The position numbers and the translations under genes are program-made. From Anaeromassilibacillus senegalensis (lineage in GTDB: Bacteria > Bacillota > Clostridia > Oscillospirales > Acutalibacteraceae), in NCBI RefSeq assembly GCF_001261775.1, contig NZ_LN868537.1:682001-746000 (forward strand): a stretch of DNA of 64,000 nt, given 5' to 3'. Within the stretch, counting starts at the first letter, position 1. Each line of letters starts with the position of its first letter. Below are positions 27,961 to 36,727 of this stretch, piece after piece. Under the pieces are notes generated by a model. It had not been told where the DNA came from, ran no database searches, and was given only the letters and a program-made list of their open reading frames with translations.

Positions 27961-28793
27961 TGAAGTATCGTGTCATTGAACGATTCCGTAGGAAATTTCT
28001 CATTGAAGCCATGTGCCGTTTATTTTAAGTATCTCGCAGCGGTTATTACGATTAGCGAAAACGACAAGGCAAGCCCGCAAGAGATCAATGGCTCATGGAA
28101 CTCATTCTTGACTGTCAGCAGCGCTGCAAACAAACCTACGGCGTTGGATTCAGCGCCATACCGGCAAGAATGTCAATTTGAAAGCCATTTTGCGCATCAT
28201 GCGTAAATTCGACTTGCTTTGCTCAGATACGCCGCCGCAAGCTCTATACGCACTACAAACAGGCGGTACACAAATACCCGAATCTGCTGAGGAGAGCTTT
28301 CAACCAGCCATTACCCAACCAATTCTGCGTGACCGATATTATTACTTACATCTCTATGGCTAAGGGAATTCTGTATCTATATGCCGTGATTGATCTGTGC
28401 GGTAAATTGGTCCTGGCCTACTGCGTCGGCAGCGACATGACTGCCTCACTTGTTACGGACACCATACGCGACGTATGGCAAAAAGAAAAGGTCGCTGATG
28501 GACTTTCCCTCCACAGCGACCAAGGGTCTCAATACACCTCACAAGCATACTTTGACCTAAGTCAAGAATATCACTTTCGCCCCTCAATGTCCAGCCCTGG
28601 ATGCCCCTATGGCAACACCGCCATGGAAAATTTCTTCGGTACGCTCAAGACCGAGTGTCTGTACCGCATGAAGTTTTCCTGCCGTTCTGAGGTCAAACAG
28701 GCCGTTGCCGAATACGTTCAGTTCTACAATTTTGAGCGCATCAATTTGATAAGCGGCCTCACTCCGTTTGAAATCTGGAGCAAGGCCGCGTAA
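27961..28793 (+). pseudogene. Broken IS3-family transposase OrfB (DDE integrase)
   Basis: The translation begins KYRVIERFRRKFLIEAMCRLF, then hits TAA (28026-28028) and TAG (28052-28054) in frame. Further frame changes occur before the catalytic core resumes. The core is recognisable from DRYYYLHLYG/VTDI through LHSDQGSQYTS to GNTAMENFFGTLKTE and FYNFERINL, ending IWSKAA. Two stops plus shifts make it inactive. Confidence 0.85.
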
Positions 28794-28923
28794 TCCAGCG
28801 CTATTCTACGATAGGGTGTTTTTTTATTTGTCCGCTCACCAGGGAGCTGTCCAGTTGTCGTTCAGCAGGGCGGTTTTGCTTGTCCCTTGCAATCATTCTC
28901 TTGAGTACCGGGCCGACACGAAG

Positions 28924-28943
28924 TAGTATCAATTTAGTATCAA
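28924..28943. repeat. Two TAGTATCAA direct repeats next to the right attachment site
   Basis: TAGTATCAA at 28924-28932 and 28935-28943, 11 bp apart and about 60 bp inside the island end. They are followed by an ACAGGC/GCCTGT hairpin (28954-28972). The helical-turn spacing resembles integrase arm or excisionase sites. Confidence 0.4.
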
Positions 28944-29001
28944 GCGGCAAAGTGACAGGCCAAAAAGCCTGTATTCATGCGGCTTTGCGCCCTTTCGGAC
29001 T

Positions 29002-30306
29002 TCATTCCCACTCAATGGTGGCCGTAGGCTTTGGAGAAAGATCGTAGCAAACGCGATTGACCCCCTTGACCTCTTTCAATATCCGGTTTGTGATCTTCTG
29101 CAATACCGGCCAGTCGATGGTCTCAATGGTCGCCGTCATGGCATCGATGGTGTTAACCGCACGGATAATGACCGGGTATTCAAAACAGCGGGCACTGTCG
29201 CGGACACCAACCGATTTAAAATCCGGAACAACCGTGAAATACTGCCAGACCTTCTTGTCCAGCCCTGCAATATGGAACTCTTCCCGCAAAATGGCGTCTG
29301 ACTCCCGTACTGCCTCCAAGCGATCCCTGGTGATCGCACCCAAACAGCGCACACCCAAGCCGGGACCCGGGAACGGCTGCCGATACACCATCTCCGCCGG
29401 TAAGCCAAGCTCTACGCCGCAGGCACGCACTTCGTCTTTAAACAGCTGACGAAGCGGCTCAACCAGCTCAAATTTGAGGTCTTCCGGCAGACCGCCCACA
29501 TTGTGGTGAGATTTCACCATTTTGGCGGTTTTGGTTCCACTCTCAACAATATCCGGGTAGATGGTTCCCTGCGCCAGGAAATCGATTCCCTCCAGCTTGC
29601 GTGCTTCTTCTTCGAACACACGGATAAACTCCGCACCGATGATCTTACGCTTTTGCTCAGGATCAGCAACATCCGCCAGCTTGGAGAGAAAACGCTCAGA
29701 AGCGTCTACATATACCAGGTTGGCATTTAGCTGATTGCGGAAAACAGAAACAACCTGTTCCGGCTCTCCTTTTCTCAGCAAGCCGTGATTGACATGGACA
29801 CAGGTGAGCTGCTCCCCGATCGCTTTCAGCAATAGTGCTGCGACAACGGAGCTGTCCACACCGCCGGAAAGCGCAAGCAGCACCTTTCGGTCCCCCACCT
29901 GACGGCGGACCAGCTCGATCTGATCGGCGATAAAGTTTTTCATATTCCAGTTGGCTTCTGCTTTACAGATGTCAAACACAAAGGGCTTTAGCGCATCGCA
30001 GAGCGATGCTTCATCCTCCGGAAGCTTGTCCATCATTTGTTCGGCTTTACCGTTGTGTGCAATGGAGAGAATCGGCAGACCGCAACCGTAAAGCTCCTCC
30101 AATACATCGATCTGCATGCCGTCCACCACATTGTTCGGGCCGCCGTTTAAAATAATACCCTTGGCATTTGGCAGTGCCTTGAGTTCACTCGCGGTCATAT
30201 CATGGGGATAAATTTCACTGTACACGCCAAGACTGCGAATCGCACGTGCTACCGTCGTATTTTCCGTACTACCAAGGTCCAAAATAACAATCATATCCTG
30301 TTTCAT
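29002..30306 (-). CDS. GMP synthase paralogue with degenerate glutaminase domain
   Basis: A 434-residue protein. The C-terminal 310 residues are a normal GuaA synthetase: PP-loop SGGVDSS at 147-153, [23 protein letters not shown] and the C-terminal TIEWE. The N-terminal glutamine amidotransferase part is shortened to about 95 residues, and the nucleophile motif P-V-L-G-I-C-Y-G-x-Q reads P-I-L-S-I-A-H-N-G-K, with Ala83 for Cys and no His/Glu block. It could aminate XMP only with free ammonia, or with a partner glutaminase such as the full GuaA next to it. The start is ATG 30306, behind GGAAGGAGA; nine more in-frame codons upstream are unlikely. Its last codons host the island attachment site. 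Confidence 0.85.
   Translation of the reverse strand: MKQDMIVILDLGSTENTTVARAIRSLGVYSEIYPHDMTASELKALPNAKGIILNGGPNNVVDGMQIDVLEELYGCGLPILSIAHNGKAEQMMDKLPEDEASLCDALKPFVFDICKAEANWNMKNFIADQIELVRRQVGDRKVLLALSGGVDSSVVAALLLKAIGEQLTCVHVNHGLLRKGEPEQVVSVFRNQLNANLVYVDASERFLSKLADVADPEQKRKIIGAEFIRVFEEEARKLEGIDFLAQGTIYPDIVESGTKTAKMVKSHHNVGGLPEDLKFELVEPLRQLFKDEVRACGVELGLPAEMVYRQPFPGPGLGVRCLGAITRDRLEAVRESDAILREEFHIAGLDKKVWQYFTVVPDFKSVGVRDSARCFEYPVIIRAVNTIDAMTATIETIDWPVLQKITNRILKEVKGVNRVCYDLSPKPTATIEWE
29004..29013. other. Right attachment site (attR) inside the guaA C-terminal codons
   Basis: ATTCCCACTC, on the minus strand encoding the final E-W-E of GuaA, repeats the left boundary at 18130-18139. Confidence 0.6.
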
Positions 30307-30342
30307 CTGGTCTCCTTCCTGCTCCGCGCACATGATTCCAGT

Positions 30343-30374
30343 ATGTTGGTTCCGTGCGGAGCCACCACCAACAT
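30343..30374 (-). other. Intercistronic hairpin between the two guaA genes
   Basis: ATGTTGG and CCAACAT close an inner GC-rich stem; there is no T run, so it is probably an mRNA-processing or stability element. Confidence 0.45.
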
Positions 30375-30415
30375 CCCATCTATACTGATGCTCTTTACAT
30401 CTCTAATTGAAAATC

Positions 30416-31954
30416 CTACTCCCATTCAATGGTTGCCGGCGGCTTACTCGTGATATCATAAACTACGCGGTTGACATTCTTTACCTCATTAATGATCCGG
30501 CTGCTGGCAGATTCCAACACATCATACGGAATACGCGCCCAATCGGCCGTCATGAAATCCGTGGTAGTCACACCGCGCAGTGCGATGGTATTGTCATAGG
30601 TCCTTCCATCACCCATCACGCCGACGCTCTTAATTCCGGTCAGTACTGCAAAATACTGATTGACTTTGCGATCCCAGCCCGCTTTGGCAATCTCCTCACG
30701 GAAGATCGCGTCCGCATCCTGAAGGATTTCCAGCTTGTCCTTTGTAACGTCGCCCATGATACGGATGCCAAGCCCGGGACCTGGGAACGGCTGCCGCCAC
30801 ACCAGATTTTCCGGAATTCCCAGCTCCAAACCGACCCGGCGCACCTCATCTTTAAAGAGGTCGCGCAGAGGCTCGATGATTCCTTCAAAACCCACGTCCT
30901 CCGGCAATCCGCCGACGTTGTGGTGGCTCTTAATGGTTGCAGCCTCCCCTTCGCCGCTTTCCACCACATCCGGATAAATGGTCCCCTGACAGAGATACTC
31001 GATTCTCCCCAGTTTTCCGGATTCCTCTTCAAACACGCGGATAAACTCTTCTCCAATGATTTTACGCTTTTGTTCCGGTTCCTCCACGCCCTTCAAACGA
31101 TCCAGAAAACGGTCCTGTGCATTGACACGAATCAAATTCATATCAAATTGCTGCCGGAAGACGCGCTCCACCTCATCGCCTTCGTTCTTCCGGAGCATTC
31201 CGTGATCAACGAAGATACAGGTCAGGTTTTTCCCGACCGCCTTGTGTACCAGCACAGCCGCCACGGAGGAATCCACGCCGCCGGAAAGCGCACAGAGAAC
31301 TCGCTTATCTCCAACGGTTTCTTTAATTTGCTGAATTGTCTCCTTGGCAAAGGAAGACATCACCCAATCCTTGGAGCAGCCACAGATATGATAGAGAAAA
31401 TTTTTCAGCATGTCCATTCCATAGACGGAATGTTCCACCTCCGGGTGAAACTGAAACGCATAAAGGCGCCTGCTGTCGTCTGCCATAGCGGCGACCGGAC
31501 ACGCGTCGCTTGTTGCGGCGACTGCAAAGCCGGTTGGAACTGCGGAAATATAGTCCGTATGGCTCATCCAGCAAACCGACTCCTCCGGGACTCCCTGAAA
31601 CAGCGCCGCTTCTCCCTGAACACGCACAGGCGTTTTTCCATACTCGCGAACCTCGGAGCTGCTGACTTCTCCCCCCAGGAGATAGGCCATCAGCTGTGCG
31701 CCGTAGCAAATTCCGAGCACCGGAATTCCCAGGGAAAAAATCTCCTTCTCGCAAACCGGCGCACCCTCCGCATAGACCGAATTGGGGCCACCGGAAAAGA
31801 TCACGCCCTTATACCCCGCGTCCGCGATTTGTTTTGCCGGCGTTTTATAAGACTTAATCTCACAGTACACATTGCAGTCGCGCACTCTGCGCGCAATCAG
31901 CTGGCTGTACTGTCCGCCAAAGTCTAAAATCAGGACTGTTTCATTTTTCAACAT
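30416..31954 (-). CDS. guaA: GMP synthase (glutamine-hydrolysing)
   Basis: A complete 512-residue GuaA converting XMP, ATP and glutamine to GMP. The class I amidotransferase domain has [11 protein letters not shown] with the nucleophilic Cys and [10 protein letters not shown] with His and Glu. The synthetase domain has [30 protein letters not shown] and the TIEWE end. AAGGAGA lies 10 bases ahead of the ATG. It follows glmS in the leftward purine run and is followed by a second, truncated-glutaminase paralogue. Confidence 0.97.
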   Translation of the reverse strand: MLKNETVLILDFGGQYSQLIARRVRDCNVYCEIKSYKTPAKQIADAGYKGVIFSGGPNSVYAEGAPVCEKEIFSLGIPVLGICYGAQLMAYLLGGEVSSSEVREYGKTPVRVQGEAALFQGVPEESVCWMSHTDYISAVPTGFAVAATSDACPVAAMADDSRRLYAFQFHPEVEHSVYGMDMLKNFLYHICGCSKDWVMSSFAKETIQQIKETVGDKRVLCALSGGVDSSVAAVLVHKAVGKNLTCIFVDHGMLRKNEGDEVERVFRQQFDMNLIRVNAQDRFLDRLKGVEEPEQKRKIIGEEFIRVFEEESGKLGRIEYLCQGTIYPDVVESGEGEAATIKSHHNVGGLPEDVGFEGIIEPLRDLFKDEVRRVGLELGIPENLVWRQPFPGPGLGIRIMGDVTKDKLEILQDADAIFREEIAKAGWDRKVNQYFAVLTGIKSVGVMGDGRTYDNTIALRGVTTTDFMTADWARIPYDVLESASSRIINEVKNVNRVVYDITSKPPATIEWE

Positions 31955-31980
31955 ACTGAATTTTCTCCTTATTCAGGAAA

Positions 31981-32006
31981 CTTCTGTACCTGTAACGATA
32001 CAGAAG
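31981..32006 (-). other. Intercistronic hairpin between glmS and guaA
   Basis: CTTCTGTA and TACAGAAG form a perfect 8-bp stem around a 10-base loop, without a T run. Confidence 0.45.
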
Positions 32007-32031
32007 CTTCCCCTTAACATCTAATCTTTGC

Positions 32032-33858
32032 TTATTCTACCGTGACCGACTTTGCCAGATTGCGCGGCTTGTCGATGTCGCAGCCCTTCATAGAAGCCAC
32101 ATAATAGGCGAAGAGCTGCAACGGAATCACCGTCAAAGAAGGCAGCATAACATCATTTGTCTGCGGAATATAAAACACATCATCCGCGGTCTGTTCGATC
32201 TGCGTATTGTTCTCCGTCGTCATTCCCAGAACCACCGCGCCGCGCGCCTTGACCTCCTTGACATTGCTCATCATCTTATCGAACAGCTTCTGATGGGTCG
32301 CCAGCGCAATAACCAACGTCCCTTCCTCCACCAGAGAAATGGTTCCATGCTTTAGTTCTCCCGCCGCATATGCATCGGAGTGAATATAGGAAATCTCCTT
32401 TAGCTTCAGGGAGCCCTCCAGAGACATGGCATAGTCCAGATTTCTGCCGATGAAGAAAACATCCTTTGCATTAAAATGCCGGGACGCCAGGTACTGAATG
32501 TTTTCCTTATGCTGCAAAATCTGCTCAATCTTGTCCGGAAGCGTCTGGAGCTCCGCAAGAAATGCACGGTACTCTTCCTCCGTCACTTTCCCCAAGAGGT
32601 CTGCCATATAGATCGCCAGCAAGTATACCACCGCAAGCTGCGTACTATACGCTTTTGTAGTGGCAACGGCAATTTCTGGCCCCGCCCAGGTATAAATGAC
32701 GTCGTCAGAATCGTTGGCGATGGAGCTGCCCACCACGTTGACAATGGAGAGGATTCGCGCGCCAAGGCGCTTTGCTTCACGCAGGGCCGCCAGCGTATCC
32801 GCCGTTTCGCCGGACTGGCTGATGACCAGCACCAGTGTCTTCTCGTCGATGATCGGCTGACGGTAACGGAACTCGGAAGCAACGTCCACCTCCACCGGAA
32901 TGCGGGTCATCTTCTCCAATACATACTTTGCCACCATTCCCACATGGTAAGCGGAACCGCACGCCACGATAAAGATTTTCTGGAACGCTTTGAGGTCCTC
33001 CGCCGTCAGGCTGATGTTATCCAACACCACACGGCCCTCTTTGATACGCGGAGAGATGGTATCGCGGACCGCCTTGGGCTGCTCCATGATCTCCTTGGCC
33101 ATGAAATGCTCATAGCCGCCTTTCTCCGCCGCAGAGACATCCCAGTCGATGTAGACCGGCTCCTTTGGAACCAGTTCCTGGTCCATATCGTAAATCGAAA
33201 CGCCTTCGCGCTTGATGACCGCAATTTCATTGTCATTTAAACGATAGATATTGCGCGTTTTATTGAGAATGGCGGGTACATCGGACGCGATGAAATTTTC
33301 GCCTTCCCCAAGGCCGATGATCAACGGGCTGTCCTTGCGGACCGCAATCAACTGATCTGGCGCGTCCGCGCAGATGATGCCCAACGCATAGGAACCTTCC
33401 ACCTTCTGCAGCACTTTGATCACCGCATCCAGAATATTACCTTTGTAGTAGTATTCCAGCAGCTGCGCGACAACCTCCGTATCCGTTTCAGAAACAAACG
33501 AAACGCCGCGGCGGACCAGATGGTCCTTCAGCGCCATATAGTTTTCAATAATGCCGTTGTGCACCACGGCAAATTTTCCGGAGTCGCTCACCTGCGGATG
33601 AGAATTGATATCCGACGGCGCGCCGTGCGTCGCCCAACGGGTATGCCCAATACCGATACACCCCGGCACGTCTTTGCCGTCGTGAATCAAATCCTTTAGT
33701 ACCTGCAACCGCCCCTTCGCTTTGACCACCCGCAGCGACGTGCCGTCATAAACGGCCACACCCGCGGAATCGTAGCCGCGGTATTCCAGCTTTTCCAAAC
33801 CCTTGAGCAAAAAAGGCGCCGACTGATCTTCGCCGATGTATCCCACAATACCACACAT
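32032..33858 (-). CDS. glmS: Glutamine-fructose-6-phosphate aminotransferase (isomerising)
   Basis: A 608-residue enzyme making glucosamine-6-phosphate for peptidoglycan. The N-terminal Ntn glutaminase begins Met-Cys-Gly-Ile-Val-Gly, with Cys2 as nucleophile after Met removal; two SIS sugar-isomerase domains follow (SQSGETADTLAALR; GRNLDYAMSLEGSLKLKE) and the end is the conserved PRNLAKSVTVE. It lies between purA and guaA, among glutamine-using purine enzymes. There is only a 46-bp gap upstream, so no glmS ribozyme is present and end-product control by self-cleavage is not expected here. Confidence 0.97.
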   Translation of the reverse strand: MCGIVGYIGEDQSAPFLLKGLEKLEYRGYDSAGVAVYDGTSLRVVKAKGRLQVLKDLIHDGKDVPGCIGIGHTRWATHGAPSDINSHPQVSDSGKFAVVHNGIIENYMALKDHLVRRGVSFVSETDTEVVAQLLEYYYKGNILDAVIKVLQKVEGSYALGIICADAPDQLIAVRKDSPLIIGLGEGENFIASDVPAILNKTRNIYRLNDNEIAVIKREGVSIYDMDQELVPKEPVYIDWDVSAAEKGGYEHFMAKEIMEQPKAVRDTISPRIKEGRVVLDNISLTAEDLKAFQKIFIVACGSAYHVGMVAKYVLEKMTRIPVEVDVASEFRYRQPIIDEKTLVLVISQSGETADTLAALREAKRLGARILSIVNVVGSSIANDSDDVIYTWAGPEIAVATTKAYSTQLAVVYLLAIYMADLLGKVTEEEYRAFLAELQTLPDKIEQILQHKENIQYLASRHFNAKDVFFIGRNLDYAMSLEGSLKLKEISYIHSDAYAAGELKHGTISLVEEGTLVIALATHQKLFDKMMSNVKEVKARGAVVLGMTTENNTQIEQTADDVFYIPQTNDVMLPSLTVIPLQLFAYYVASMKGCDIDKPRNLAKSVTVE

Positions 33859-33904
33859 AACAAATCCCCCTTATGCGGGCCCCAATCCCGCATGTCTTTC
33901 AAAA

Positions 33905-35182
33905 TTATCTGTAGATAATATCTTCGCGGGCCGGACCATTGGAAACAATCTTGACCGGCACACCAATCGCCTGTTCCGCAAACTCGATGTACTTTCGTGC
34001 ATTTTCCGGCAAATCCTCATACTTTTTAATGCCGCGGATGTCACAGTTCCAGCCGGGCAGTGTCTCCAGAATCGGCTTGCACCGCTTCAGCTGCGCCGTC
34101 GTCGGGAAGTAATCGATCCGCTTGCCGTCGAGCTCGTAAGCCACGCAGACCGGGATTTCTTCCAGATAGCCCAGCGCGTCCAAAACGGTAAACGCCACAC
34201 ATGTCGCCCCCTGTGCCTGGCAGCCATACCGTGAAGCAACCAAATCCAGCCAGCCCATACGGCGCGGACGTCCGGTGGTTGCGCCGTATTCGCCGCCGTC
34301 GCCGCCTCTGCGGCGCAACTCGTCAGCTTCTTCCCCAAAAATTTCGCTGACAAACTCGCCGGCTCCCACTGCACTGGAATACGCCTTCACAACGGTAATG
34401 ATTTCCTTGATCTCATATGGCGGAACGCCGGCTCCCACTGCGCCGTAACCGGCCAGCGTGGAACTGGAGGTCACCATGGGATAGATCCCGAAATCCGGAT
34501 CCTTCAAGGCGCCCAGCTGGCCCTCCAGCAGAATGTGTTTCCCTTCCTTGACTGCATTTTGCAGCAAGGTAAAAGTATCTGCCACATAAGGCGCCAAAAG
34601 CGCCTTATACTCCATCAGCTTGCTGTATACCTCATCCACTGTCAGTTCCGGCTGATGATACAAATCTTTATATAATACGTTTTTCAGGGTAATAACATGC
34701 TCAATTTTTTCCTTTAAACTGTCCTCGTCGTTAAAAAGCTCACTGACCTGAAAACCGATTTTTGCAAATTTATCGGAATAAAATGGGGCTATACCGGACT
34801 TTGTGGAACCAAAGGACTTGGAAGAAAGGCGCGCTTCTTCAAAGCTGTCCAGCGCCACATGATACGGCATGACCACCTGCGCGCGGTCGGAAACCAAAAT
34901 ATTGGGCTTCGGCACGCCGCGCTCTTCCAAGGATTTTAATTCCTTAATAAAGTTCTCCACGCTCAGCGCTACGCCGTTGCCAATAATATTGGTAATATGG
35001 CCATAGAATACACCGGATGGAAGCTGATGCAGCGCAAATTTTCCGTAGTTGTTAATGATGGTATGTCCCGCATTGCTGCCGCCCTGAAAGCGGATGACAA
35101 TATCGGACTGCGCGGCCTCCACGTCGGTGATTTTGCCCTTGCCCTCGTCACCCCAGTTGGCGCCCACAATCGCTGTTACCAT
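33905..35182 (-). CDS. purA: Adenylosuccinate synthetase
   Basis: A 425-residue GTP-dependent enzyme joining IMP and aspartate. GANWGDEGKGKITD at the N-terminus holds the catalytic Asp and phosphate loop; QGGSNAGHTI, the SSSTLAGYGAVGAG segment and TTGRPRRMGWLD are conserved blocks. The first codon is ATG at 35182 behind AGGTG. It is in the leftward purine operon between purB and glmS. Length is normal. Confidence 0.96.
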   Translation of the reverse strand: MVTAIVGANWGDEGKGKITDVEAAQSDIVIRFQGGSNAGHTIINNYGKFALHQLPSGVFYGHITNIIGNGVALSVENFIKELKSLEERGVPKPNILVSDRAQVVMPYHVALDSFEEARLSSKSFGSTKSGIAPFYSDKFAKIGFQVSELFNDEDSLKEKIEHVITLKNVLYKDLYHQPELTVDEVYSKLMEYKALLAPYVADTFTLLQNAVKEGKHILLEGQLGALKDPDFGIYPMVTSSSTLAGYGAVGAGVPPYEIKEIITVVKAYSSAVGAGEFVSEIFGEEADELRRRGGDGGEYGATTGRPRRMGWLDLVASRYGCQAQGATCVAFTVLDALGYLEEIPVCVAYELDGKRIDYFPTTAQLKRCKPILETLPGWNCDIRGIKKYEDLPENARKYIEFAEQAIGVPVKIVSNGPAREDIIYR

Positions 35183-35232
35183 AGATTTACACCTGCCTTT
35201 TCATTCTGTGCGCTTCCGCGCAAAACCAGATT

Positions 35233-35258
35233 CCGCCGCCTCTGAAAAGGGGCGGCGG
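35233..35258 (-). other. GC-rich intercistronic hairpin between purB and purA
   Basis: CCGCCGCC pairs with GGCGGCGG around a 10-base loop; no T run follows in the leftward direction. Confidence 0.5.
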
Positions 35259-35282
35259 CTCGAACTCCGCATATTTGCGGGA

Positions 35283-36713
35283 TTATAAAGAAATCTCCGC
35301 TTTTTCGGTCGGAATGGACACATAGTCCGCCAGAGCAGACTGCACGGTATTCCGAACAAACTCCTCCGTCTGCATCGGCGCACAGCCCACATATTTTTCC
35401 GGACTGACGATGCCCTGTAACTCCTCCAGCGTAACGCCGAAGATCGGATCGCCGGCGATGCGGGACAGAAGATCGTTTTCCCCGCCCTCTTCCTTGATTA
35501 CCTTGGAAGCTGCCATGGAATGCACACGGACATGCTCATGGAGCTGCTGGCGGTCTGCACCGCGCTTAGCCGCGTCCATCATGATATTTTCCGTCGCCAT
35601 GAACGGAAGCTCCCGGCGAAGATGCTGCTCAATCACCTTTGGATAGACTACCAGTCCATCCGCCACATTGCTGTAGAGGTTCAGAATGCCATCCACCGCA
35701 AGGAAAGCTTCCGGGACACTGATGCGCTTGTTGGCGGAGTCGTCCAGCGTGCGCTCAAACCACTGTGTGGCTTCTGTCATTGCGGGATTCAAGCTGTCCG
35801 CGATCACATAGCGGGCAAGCGACGCGATGCGCTCGGAACGCATCGGATTGCGCTTATACGCCATCGCAGAGGAACCAATTTGATTTTTCTCAAACGGCTC
35901 TTCCACCTCTTTGAGATGCTGCAGCAGGCGGATGTCATTGGAGAACTTTGCCGCACTCTGCGCAATGCCGCTCAAAACGGAAAGCACCTGGCTGTCCAGC
36001 TTGCGGGAATACGTCTGGCCGGAAACGGCATAACAGCTCGCATAGCCCATCTTCTCCGCAATTTTACGGTCCAGCGCTTTGACCTTTTCATAGTCTCCGT
36101 CAAACAGTTCCAGGAAGCTTGCCTGCGTGCCGGTCGTCCCTTTGGAACCGAGCAGCTTTGCCTTGCCAAGCTGATATTCCACATCCTCCAGATCCATCAG
36201 CAGATCCTGGATCCACAGGGTTGCGCGCTTTCCGACGGTGGTCGGCTGCGCGGGCTGGAAGTGGGTAAACGCCAGCGTGGGCAGGTCTTTATACCGCATG
36301 GCAAAATCAGAAAGGACACGGATGACGCTCACCAATTTGTTGCGCACCAGCTTCAGGGCATCCATCATGATGATGATATCGGTATTATCGCCCACATAGC
36401 AGGAGGTTGCGCCCAAATGGATGATCGCACGCGCGTTGGGACACTGCTCTCCATATGCATACACATGGGACATGACGTCGTGGCGCACCACCTTTTCGCG
36501 CGCCTCCGCCACCTCGTAGTTGATGTCTTCGGCATGCGCCTTCAACTCGTCAATCTGCTCCTGCGTAATGGGAAGGCCAAGTTCTTTCTCGGTCTCCGCC
36601 AGGGCGATCCACAGCCTGCGCCAGGTGCGGAATTTTTTATCCGGAGAAAACAGAAACTTCATCTCCGGGTCCGCGTAGCGGGAGGACAACGGGGATTCGT
36701 ATGTATTCTTCAA
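35283..36713 (-). CDS. purB: Adenylosuccinate lyase
   Basis: A 476-residue fumarase-superfamily lyase acting twice in purine synthesis (SAICAR to AICAR, adenylosuccinate to AMP). The signature loop is GSSAMAYKRNPMRSE; HLGATSCYVGDNTD and THFQPAQPTTVGKRA carry catalytic His residues. I assign the start to TTG 36713, since GGGAGG sits 8 bases ahead of it; the longer frame begins inside that ribosome site. It follows purF by 14 bp. The length agrees with the longer PurB subgroup of Clostridia. Confidence 0.95.
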   Translation of the reverse strand: MKNTYESPLSSRYADPEMKFLFSPDKKFRTWRRLWIALAETEKELGLPITQEQIDELKAHAEDINYEVAEAREKVVRHDVMSHVYAYGEQCPNARAIIHLGATSCYVGDNTDIIIMMDALKLVRNKLVSVIRVLSDFAMRYKDLPTLAFTHFQPAQPTTVGKRATLWIQDLLMDLEDVEYQLGKAKLLGSKGTTGTQASFLELFDGDYEKVKALDRKIAEKMGYASCYAVSGQTYSRKLDSQVLSVLSGIAQSAAKFSNDIRLLQHLKEVEEPFEKNQIGSSAMAYKRNPMRSERIASLARYVIADSLNPAMTEATQWFERTLDDSANKRISVPEAFLAVDGILNLYSNVADGLVVYPKVIEQHLRRELPFMATENIMMDAAKRGADRQQLHEHVRVHSMAASKVIKEEGGENDLLSRIAGDPIFGVTLEELQGIVSPEKYVGCAPMQTEEFVRNTVQSALADYVSIPTEKAEISL

Positions 36714-36727
36714 TCTGGCAACCTCCC

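Larger units (their letters stand above)
27596..28833 (+). mobile_element. Degenerate IS3-family insertion sequence
   Basis: About 1.24 kb bounded by imperfect inverted repeats: GGACA..AAATAAAACACC..GTAGAATAG on the left and the complement of GTAGAATAG..AAAAAAACACC..GGACA on the right. It contains an intact orfA and a disrupted orfB transposase. No clear target-site duplication is visible. Confidence 0.7.
18130..29013. mobile_element. 10.9-kb defence island integrated in the 3' end of guaA
   Basis: The segment is bounded by direct repeats ATTCCCACTC that equal the 3' end of guaA, a known integration hotspot. Its left flank carries the terminator guaA has lost. Inside are an excisionase-like HTH gene, type I restriction genes with a PrrC-like ATPase, a wrecked relaxase gene, a remnant of another mobilisation-type gene and a degenerate IS3 element. 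Its genes are visibly richer in A/T than the flanking purine genes. No intact integrase is present, so it is probably no longer mobile by itself. Confidence 0.7.

Noticed and set aside
30407-31927. 506-codon open frame antisense to guaA
   Set aside because: Shadow of the intact guaA gene; composition is His/Arg-rich and no domain is visible.
33859-33904. glmS ribozyme upstream of glmS
   Set aside because: Only 46 bases separate purA and glmS, far too short for the ribozyme.
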